From Lineus longissimus (Eukaryota > Nemertea > Pilidiophora > Heteronemertea > Lineidae): a DNA stretch of 64,000 nt. Location of the stretch: NCBI RefSeq assembly GCF_910592395.1, contig NC_088312.1, positions 7,190,001 through 7,254,000 of the forward strand, in the 5' to 3' direction. The notes beneath the pieces were generated by a model that worked only from the letters and a program-made list of their open reading frames with translations, was not told the DNA's origin and made no database searches. Of the stretch, positions 57,401 to 61,147 are shown in pieces; position 1 is the stretch's first letter; every line of letters starts with the position of its first letter. The translations under genes and the position numbers were made by a program.

Positions 57401-58801
57401 TACAATGTAGCTGGCCCCTCGGTTGTGACATGTGCCAGCAGTTGAATTAGTGGAAGGCCCTTGGAAAACCACCACTCCAGCCGCCACACGCGACGTGACA
57501 TAGTCCGCCATTGCAGCCATTACACAGAGAAGAATATTGAGGAGACCTGAGGTAATGGTAATGGTGTATATTAGTTTATGGTTACAGGTGGACCCATTAT
57601 AGATTTGAACTCGCCAGTAGAGTTGTTGCATATTCCAGCTGAGTAGGTGGAGGGGCACGCATATGGAGAAGGAGAGAGCCTATACATGTACATTTCGATG
57701 TCTGCTACAAACGTGGATTAGAGCACCTGGCATTACAACTTGTGTATGGAAATATTTGATGCTCGCTTTACCGGTTACGTTGTTACAAAAACCATTATTC
57801 TATCCCCAGGGCGTGGAGTCCCTTGCGTCTGATATATTGAGCGTAGACTCATGCTTACCAAATTAAATCCTAAATACAATATATGTTTTTATGTGTCGAA
57901 ATATCAATATTTCGAACATCAATAAGTTACCTGACCACACTGTAACAAGAATAAGTCAGTTAAGCTGTAATTGCTTTGCTCAAACACGCCTTCTATTGAT
58001 TTGCCTTTATCGATAAAACGAGATTTTCACTTTTATCAAAGTTCTATACTTGAACTTTCATCTTATTTTAAACCTGGCCATCGACGTTTATCTAGAACAT
58101 TCAGTATCCACCATGGGCGTGTCTGCTATGCTATCACCAGTTCAATCATCTGATATAACCTCACACCATTGACTAGACCACTTGGCAGTCTGTCTAAACA
58201 AGGAATCTCTTGCACTTCCGTATCGCAGATAAGCGCTCGTATAGTACAACACGAGAGTCAAGGGCCCGCTTGTTCAAACCTGGACAGTTTAGTTTTAGTC
58301 GGCGCTACTAACTTAATAGCAGGTTCCGCTAAATACCACTAAGCCTAACGGAGCAAACTCGCAAGTCTTGTTCTGACTGCAAAACTCGATTAAGATCGAT
58401 GTAGATGGTAAAAGAAGGCTAACTCGAGAGTACGTCATATTTTATAGGGAGACGATTGGCAGAAGCTGGGCGTTCGAATTGGGGGTCTTCGGGCGAATAA
58501 TTATATGAAGAGTTACATGTGCATGTACATGTAGATCATGAGATGGGGATTGGAAGAAGATAATACTTACCTCTGACTTCTCATAATGTAACTTGAGCTG
58601 GTACCCAGGTAAGATGTCTTTCCTGTTCACCTCTTCCAAGGCCATGTTGTAAGCAGCCAGGACGAGTTCTCCCCCTGGCCAACTACCGCCAAACGGAAGG
58701 AGACCCATCAGGTACAGGTCCTTCTTGGGGGCGGAGGTTGCCCCATTGGTCTTGTGCAACACGATCAGCGGGAGGGAGAATAGAATAGACAAAATCCTCA
58801 T
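42296..58801 (-). CDS. GABA-B receptor-like class C GPCR, complete 16-exon gene
   Basis: This gene encodes a plasma-membrane class C G-protein-coupled receptor. Coding exons, in transcript order, are 58801-58571, 49668-49531, 49002-48832, 48572-48471, 48153-48088, 47669-47490, 47327-47156, 46729-46586, 46192-46076, 45580-45430, 44983-44842, 44414-44307, 44050-43928, 43638-43498, 42996-42808 and 42403-42296. All introns are GT-AG, every phase matches, and the total is 2283 bases (760 residues plus stop). Residues 1 to about 20 are a signal peptide. Residues about 29-440 form the bilobed ligand-binding domain, starting with a GSWPGG segment as in GABA-B1. Seven membrane helices lie near 460-484, 501-521, 539-562, 580-602, 632-658, 672-695 and 698-722. 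The motif IIKMSSPNMNN before helix 2, the segment IPELNDSKQIGM before helix 6 and FVPK after helix 7 are GABA-B2-like. C537 and C630 fit the conserved disulfide between the helix-3 end and the second outer loop. The tail after FVPK is only 35 residues, with no coiled coil. Family membership is clear. The subunit type and ligand are not. Confidence 0.92.
42808..42996 (-). CDS. GABA-B-like receptor exon 15 (membrane helices 6 and 7)
   Basis: Residues 663-725: inner loop 3 IPELNDSKQIGM (GABA-B2 has IPALNDSKYIGM), helix 6, a short outer loop, and helix 7 ending in the conserved FVPK. The acceptor is GCTTTTAG and the donor AAG/GTGCGT, phase 0. Confidence 0.92.
43498..43638 (-). CDS. GABA-B-like receptor exon 14 (outer loop 2, membrane helix 5)
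   Basis: Residues 616-662: outer loop 2 with the disulfide cysteine in YVCQSP, then helix 5 GIQGILLLFGAFLSWETRK. The GxLLxFGAFLxWETR pattern is shared across GABA-B receptors. The acceptor is CTTTCTTTCCAG and the donor AAG/GTAGTT, phase 0. Confidence 0.92.
43928..44050 (-). CDS. GABA-B-like receptor exon 13 (membrane helix 4)
   Basis: Residues 575-615: IVKDIHLF leads into helix 4 and the VWEAVSPQTL segment (GABA-B2 has CWQAVDPLRR). The acceptor is GTTCTTGCAG and the donor AAG/GTTGGT, phase 0. Confidence 0.9.
44307..44414 (-). CDS. GABA-B-like receptor exon 12 (membrane helix 3, inner loop 2)
   Basis: Residues 539-574: helix 3 with SLSFGALFSKTYRVHRIF, then the basic second inner loop KKMKRR, a region that contacts the G protein in this family. 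The motif FSKTYRVHRIF is diagnostic for GABA-B-like receptors (GABA-B2 has FAKTWRVHAIF). The acceptor is CACTTTCCAG and the donor CGG/GTGAGT. Confidence 0.92.
44842..44983 (-). CDS. GABA-B-like receptor exon 11 (membrane helix 2)
   Basis: Residues 491-538, with IIKMSSPNMNN at the start of helix 2, very close to the GABA-B2 pattern KLIKMSSPYMNN. The exon ends AVCK, whose cysteine should form the disulfide to the second outer loop. The acceptor is TTTTTTTCTAG. The donor is AAG/GTATGT, phase 0. Confidence 0.9.
45430..45580 (-). CDS. GABA-B-like receptor exon 10 (membrane helix 1)
   Basis: Residues 441-491. A short GGKPPKDSM linker leads into membrane helix 1 (about 460-484), followed by basic residues YHRKKR at the cytoplasmic face. 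GABA-B receptors lack the cysteine-rich linker of metabotropic glutamate receptors, and none is present here. The acceptor is TTTTTTCCAG. The donor is AAG/GTACAG, phase 2. Confidence 0.9.
46076..46192 (-). CDS. GABA-B-like receptor exon 9
   Basis: Thirty-nine codons (about residues 402-440), FANGTAFLKSVRLMIYKD through TRGKPIWKG. It covers the last strands of the ectodomain, where GABA-B receptors have YDSTKD-like and W-containing segments. The acceptor is TTTTACAG and the donor AAAG/GTGAGA, phase 1 on both sides. Confidence 0.83.
46586..46729 (-). CDS. GABA-B-like receptor exon 8
   Basis: Residues 354-401: EDFTYSDLNMTELILAETKS, then a VDFMGVRGKVAFTPEG stretch that matches the family pattern FxGVxGxVxF. 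An acceptor at ATTAG (46731-46730) was chosen over the AG ten bases upstream because the upstream choice brings a stop codon into frame. The donor is GTAAGT, phase 1. Confidence 0.85.
47156..47327 (-). CDS. GABA-B-like receptor exon 7
   Basis: Residues 297-353, with several N-glycosylation sequons (NIT, NIT, NFT) and the conserved SAYDTIWTIALGLNK helix. The glutamate that precedes this helix in GABA-B1 is replaced by a hydrophobic residue. The acceptor is TTTCTAG and the donor GAAG/GTATGA, phase 1. Confidence 0.9.
47490..47669 (-). CDS. GABA-B-like receptor exon 6
   Basis: Sixty codons (residues 237-296), with the family motif AWWDDNWW (GABA-B1 has GWYADNWF) and INCTRQEL. It forms part of lobe 2. 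The acceptor is AACTTCAG and the donor GTGAGT, phase 0. Confidence 0.9.
48088..48153 (-). CDS. GABA-B-like receptor exon 5
   Basis: A short 22-codon exon (residues 215-236), KYGARIIFIFTYQELGTKIL then CE. It matches the family segment in which GABA-B1 has ARIIVGLFYETEAR. The tyrosine of that segment is kept. The acceptor is TTCTTCAG and the donor GAG/GTAGGT, phase 0. Confidence 0.87.
48471..48572 (-). CDS. GABA-B-like receptor exon 4
   Basis: A 34-codon exon (residues 181-214), VVKDLQKRCTEENIT through KYQVENLK, corresponding to the strand-turn-helix of lobe 2. The acceptor is TTAATAG and the donor AAG/GTAAAA, phase 0 on both sides. Confidence 0.88.
48832..49002 (-). CDS. GABA-B-like receptor exon 3
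   Basis: The exon encodes residues 124-180, with the family pattern LSDKSLYPYFMRV followed by a GWARIATVYETT segment. The acceptor is TTTTAG. The donor is GTGGGT, phase 0. The position matching a GABA-contacting serine of GABA-B1 is not serine here, and the histidine after FFRT is replaced. Confidence 0.9.
49531..49668 (-). CDS. GABA-B-like receptor exon 2
   Basis: The exon encodes residues 78-123, beginning CDIGTSINSMYRLFY and ending FWNITQ. It continues the lobe-1 fold of the ligand-binding domain and aligns with the GABA-B1 stretch that starts CDPGQ. The acceptor is TTACAG and the donor GTTAGT, phase 0 on both sides. An 8.9 kb intron separates it from exon 1. Confidence 0.9.
52922..52936. 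repeat. run of 15 G
   Basis: An uninterrupted G run on the plus strand (C on the transcribed strand of the receptor gene), in intron 1. It is a likely length-variable site and may also be a sequencing-length artefact. Confidence 0.85.
53178..53375 (+). pseudogene. possible fragment of a third copy of the beta-rich family
   Basis: A 65-codon frame reading WYRLRFRIRCKVERPVLYDF and, further on, TLLVIFRYNVTYCRIYVSVD. These resemble, in the same order and spacing, GYRIRRKVTFIPPIAFRDL and HIIVGYAETPIRYFRVLVYS of copy 1. The frame then stops, and nothing matching the rest of the family follows. The call rests on two short matches only. Confidence 0.28.
53835..54098 (+). CDS. PAN/apple-like exon nested in receptor intron 1, opposite strand
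   Basis: An 88-codon frame bounded by an acceptor (CGTTTTAG) and a donor (AAG/GTAAAC), phase 0 at both ends. It has the order of a PAN/apple domain: a hydrophobic strand FHGLIKGIALAV, then a VIDCAVLCLGCS helix (the family pattern is CAxxCLxxxxC), then TCQLSKRRGTC and an ending GCRMYEKK similar to the GWxYYEK end of many invertebrate apple domains. Such domains are secreted or extracellular adhesion and carbohydrate- or protein-binding modules. No signal-peptide exon was found upstream. It may be an exon of the gene containing the long frames that follow, or an isolated remnant. Confidence 0.5.
54190..54320. repeat. TAGCGG-rich hairpin cluster
   Basis: TTAGCGGAACCT (54205-54216) and its exact reverse complement (54229-54240) form a stem with a 12-base loop. 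TTAGCGGCACC, TAGCGGTCACTAAA and TTAGCGGTCGCTAAA follow. A related GTTCCGCTAAATACC stretch lies at about 58320, so this is probably a dispersed repeat. Confidence 0.55.
54352..54480 (+). pseudogene. decayed second apple-like copy
   Basis: The frame through this stretch reads RCIRSFEMYHLSKQKGRCKG and continues KVRKECENV. This resembles the second half of the apple-like exon 400 bases upstream (CQLSKRRGTCMEKGETYEKSG), but the paired CAxxC helix is gone. It lies between the intact copy and the first long frame. It is probably a relic, and only motif-level similarity supports it. Confidence 0.3.
54595..55755 (+). CDS. long unbroken frame, unknown beta-rich family, copy 1
   Basis: A 387-codon open frame, with the first ATG at 54640 (371 residues) and a TGA stop, in DNA where random frames rarely pass 120 codons. 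It is therefore probably coding or was until recently. The protein is rich in short hydrophobic beta-like strands. It contains GYRIRRKVTFIPPIAFRD near the start and HILTYDYKKGGFGPK about 120 residues later. No signal peptide or membrane helix is evident. An in-frame acceptor at 54716-54717 (GGGGATCAG) would join it in phase 0 to the apple-like exon ending at 54098. Copy 2 downstream shares the F-PP, H-(I/L)-(I/V)-V and YDYK-GF motifs in the same order. I do not recognise the family. A beta-propeller-like fold is a guess from the strand spacing. Confidence 0.5.
   Translation, partial: RGYTECKRRGHILYGMAFGLNPGCSCQERYLLYTFHCIGDQAISFIGYRIRRKVTFIPPIAFRDLVGFIQCCTTQGHIIVGYAETPIRYFRVLVYSQFSTGTNTTLRRTCSSKFYKRGFFLAKLYEPYLLVLVKTSRHILTYDYKKGGFGPKVLIDDSWKCAGFRTNKKGPIGNIIMTETTFFFECKGRLGMEMNIFDMTWTSSHPKQIRLSNRTSFKSFGDHNAINNVDLTRMSYANYRFLVFVEFLAKANHYKACRSNLSWRHTRGYDITSSLSYGLERPREGTILCFSSTANSQCSGLYLLCEMGHAHESMIGHGTNIPLQRIAIDLPLQQELIHPYDFGMKRCRVLRLCDIYHFLGVQSQTRVFLWRHFRSANIYSPSKIIT
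56073..57098 (+). CDS. long unbroken frame, unknown beta-rich family, copy 2
   Basis: An open frame of about 340 codons, stop TGA, with no ATG in its first 140 codons. That points to an internal or terminal exon rather than a single-exon gene. A candidate acceptor is GATATACAG, ending at 56119. The shared motifs with copy 1, in the same order, are ADFRPPVRVGRD, DHLVVYGLDPKSFTYHVLYN and HFFLYDYKRGFFHPG, about 25 percent identical by eye over the first half. Beta-strand-rich, no membrane helix. It sits head-to-tail with copy 1 and antisense to the receptor gene. Function unknown. Confidence 0.48.
   Translation, partial: YLILSIGKEPRVLIYREGRRADFRPPVRVGRDDESKFITDVDLLFVNVKGQSDPHDHLVVYGLDPKSFTYHVLYNTSYYTEYAKPIFCILETNTNSYFLFAGQISLSSSPHFFLYDYKRGFFHPGNLSFPSLCPVMDKMKFHPALDKGILICMMRDRSIRAMLYDVIICIDTAYTNEVGPVDLHPSILLNFYFTIDYDITGNLCIDSSCYLLRYHRNNNYTRTVHLTNIKRNRAIKSDKIIVNQIAQLSLRQSCILRSPSLFYGIRTRCILKLGKPPQWNGHGFEMVIVSFLGRLKGISPKPNLRIATDGSLLDIAKTVGEIPKVFYLNYATVYMLAGYSL
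57150..57268 (+). pseudogene. decayed third apple-like copy
   Basis: Downstream of copy 2 the frame reads, after two stop codons, LSKRRGTCMKMERDDNRLDV. Its first half matches LSKRRGTCMEKGETY of the intact apple-like exon, residue for residue. The DNA also matches closely around AGCGGAGGGGCACTTGCATG. The stops make it a relic. Confidence 0.4.
57600..57730 (+). pseudogene. decayed fourth apple-like copy
   Basis: The frame reads CIFQLSRWRGTHMEKERAYT followed by CTFRC. It aligns with TCQLSKRRGTCMEKGETYEK of the intact apple-like exon. Stop codons lie immediately upstream where the CAxxC helix should be. It shows that the apple-like unit was duplicated on both sides of the long frames. Confidence 0.4.
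58571..58801 (-). CDS. GABA-B-like receptor exon 1 (signal peptide, start of ligand-binding domain)
   Basis: The exon encodes residues 1-77: a signal peptide (MRILSILFSLPLIVLHKTNG) and the first strand and helix of the ligand-binding domain, with GSWPGG and a DILPGYQLKL segment typical of GABA-B1. I chose the ATG at 58801 because a good signal peptide follows it directly. The frame stays open upstream to another ATG at 58951, but those residues look like untranslated sequence. A TTTAG sits just before the ATG, so a splice site within the 5' UTR is possible. The donor is GTAAGTATTA, phase 0. Confidence 0.88.
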
Positions 58802-58951
58802 ACCTAAATCCAAGGTGATGTCACCCACAATCTGGAGACGATATGCAATTTTCCCTCCTCCGTGTTTCAGATTCAAATTCGTTGATATGACAAGACTCCG
58901 TCCAATATTTTTTAGAGGATGATGACAATTATGAAGAAGGAGTCTGAACAC

Positions 58952-61078
58952 ATAAGAACTTCAAAATATAACTGTGTTTCAAATGTGAAATTAGAAGATA
59001 AACTATATAATTCTATATCAAGATTAACATCCACCAGAAGTGTATTCCTGCTACTAATGATAATGTGAAGTCTATGTAGTTTAATCCGATCGCTGTTGAT
59101 AGCAAGCGCTGGTGAGTTGTTTAATAAGATCGATCACTCATTGCGTCAGGAAAATGCAATATTCACACAATTCATAGAAAAAACAGGGTATCTATGGGGT
59201 TAGTTAATCGAGAGATGACCATGATTGCTTGGAGTGACAGGTGTAAAGATACAGCCAGGGAAGAGCGCATCTAGTGATGATGTCATTGAAACCACAGAGG
59301 GGGACCTGAGAACATCGACGTGTTCATGCTCTCGATTGATTTCTTTAAAAGGTCGCGCGCGCTGTGGTATCTGCAGCCTGAAAACTCATCGGGAGGCGAG
59401 ACAAGTAACCGAACCTACTATCAATGGGAATTTGACCAATTATGTATGGATATTATTCCAAAAATACATTGACTCCGTTGAGGTACGTCAAAGATTATTG
59501 ATTGACACGAGATGCGGGGAGACGCGGGAGATTGGATTTCAAGCAGGATGATTCAAAGTTCAGTACTGTCAAATCATTCAGGAGCCGTCCCCATTGAACC
59601 ACATAATGTAATGATTCCCCAACAGCATCTGGTTATTCTGCACTTCGTGAGTTCACTAACGATGCCCTTGCTTGGCGAATTGTAGGCCCTTGTTCTTGGC
59701 CTCAGTCTGAGTCAGAAAAGAATGTTGGACACCATTGACCAGCATGGACTGCTGTTCCGATATTTCAATATGGCTTTATTCCGGCAAGATGATATCTGAA
59801 AATCACTTTTGTTGATAGAATGTCAAGTAATGTTCTCCCCGGCTTGATATGGCTCTTTGTAATAGGCCTTTAGACATGTCCGACGGCTTTTGGTGACATT
59901 TATAATATATTTCATTGAGGCCGCGTCTCGGCATGTAGTTGAGGCCTGGAAGTGTAGAAAGTTCCCCGAGCAGCATTTCACTCAGGGGTTTCCTGTAGGG
60001 AGGCCTTATTCTACACAGTATCGATGTAACATGTAAATATCGTGTAATAGATGGTTTGCGAAACTAAATTTCGGCCACTTCCACCGCATTGCAAACACGG
60101 TGAGAAAGTCGAGACAATCATAACTGGATGGCACTGAACATGACTTCCTCACCGTGCTGGCATAAGAGATCAGCTGTACCAAGAGTCTCCTGCCAGATTC
60201 ATTACATGTACGTTGTTTGCCGAGACTAATGAGTCTTCCGAACTGTTGGTGAAAATACAGAATAAGTTTGGCACTGAGAAAACATTTGAACTAATCTTAT
60301 TTATTTGAAAAGATGCAGTAACAAAACAGGACAATTGTTCGTAGATACATTGTAGCACATGCTCCACTTCACAAGACAAAGGAGCAAAAGCGTGCGAATG
60401 GGGTCAGTCATTACCACACAGGATCGTCCACAACTTACAGGGATTTGATGCAAATAGCCATCTAATTAACCAAATAATTATCCATTTGCATCAAATCCCT
60501 GTTGTTCACAGCATGCAGAATGTATACCACACCAACTTCAGCCCAGCATGAGGCTAATTGAATGAAGATATTGTCATGGAGCAGGTCTTTATCAATAGTG
60601 GTGGACATGAGATGACCAGCATGAGATATGCCACAGACAATGTTGCCAAAATGATATTGTTAACGGTAGACCCCAAACACAAATACTCTGTGAAGAAACG
60701 AATGGATCACATTTATAAATATCAGTATTCCAATTTAAAAACTACACACACACTTAGGATTATAGGATTAGGTTGATAAGATGAAGGAAGAAGATCTGTA
60801 CATAGTCACACAAGCAAGGCCCTTTTGCTCGAAATGTAACATCACAAACGGACTATGTTTTGTCACGGTCCTTATAACGCCTCACAGACCTTCATTATTC
60901 ATCTTTGGTGATTGGTTCTCTCGACACTTAATCTGACAGCCAAATATGATATGCAATCCTTACAGGGTACATGTAAAAGCACTTTTTGGAATCAAACTGG
61001 AATTGACCTGAAACTCATTGTCTTTCCCGGCTGTCAGAATATTGTTTTGAGAGACATTCAGATGTATGCTAGTTCCTA
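58952..61078. other. intergenic region between CCT8 and the receptor gene
   Basis: About 2.1 kb with no supportable coding sequence. It should hold the CCT8 3' end and the receptor promoter, both read on the minus strand. An AATAAA on the minus strand lies at 60305-60300, about 780 bases past the CCT8 stop. The strongest structure is a perfect inverted repeat at 60437-60502. Confidence 0.6.
60437..60502. repeat. perfect 19-base inverted repeat containing octamer motifs
   Basis: The left arm ACAGGGATTTGATGCAAAT (60437-60455) and its exact reverse complement (60484-60502) are separated by 28 AT-rich bases. Each arm contains ATGCAAAT, the POU-factor octamer. There are no mismatches, although the surroundings look unconstrained. 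Confidence 0.85.
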
Positions 61079-61147
61079 TTAATCCTCATCCCAATCGTTC
61101 TTCTGCTTTGGTGCTTTTGGTCCCCCAGCAGCCTTCGCCATGATAAT
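61079..61147 (-). CDS. CCT8: CCT8 last coding exon
   Basis: IIMAKAAGGPKAPKQKNDWD, then ED and a TAA stop at 61081-61079. It carries the disordered acidic tail that theta subunits project into the ring centre (human ends KKDWDDDQND). The acceptor is CCTTTTCAG. Confidence 0.95.
   Translation of the reverse strand: MIMAKAAGGPKAPKQKNDWDED

Larger units (their letters stand above)
49669..58570 (-). other. intron 1 of the GABA-B-like receptor gene
   Basis: By far the longest intron of the gene (about 8.9 kb, against 0.1 to 1.1 kb for the others). It hosts the plus-strand apple-like and beta-rich sequences at 53178-57730, the TAGCGG hairpin cluster at 54190-54320, and a run of 15 G at 52922-52936. 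A tRNA-like promoter remnant lies near 52411-52440. From 49669 to 53170 and from 57740 to 58570 I see nothing else that can be named. Confidence 0.85.

Noticed and set aside
57368-57658. 96-codon minus-strand frame in intron 1
   Set aside because: It is antisense to the decayed apple-like copy 4, has no receptor similarity, and its phase offers no reason to include it in the receptor gene.
58802-58951. N-terminal extension of the receptor from an upstream in-frame ATG at 58951
   Set aside because: It would bury the signal peptide behind 50 residues of low-complexity, non-conserved sequence. The ATG at 58801 fits secretion.
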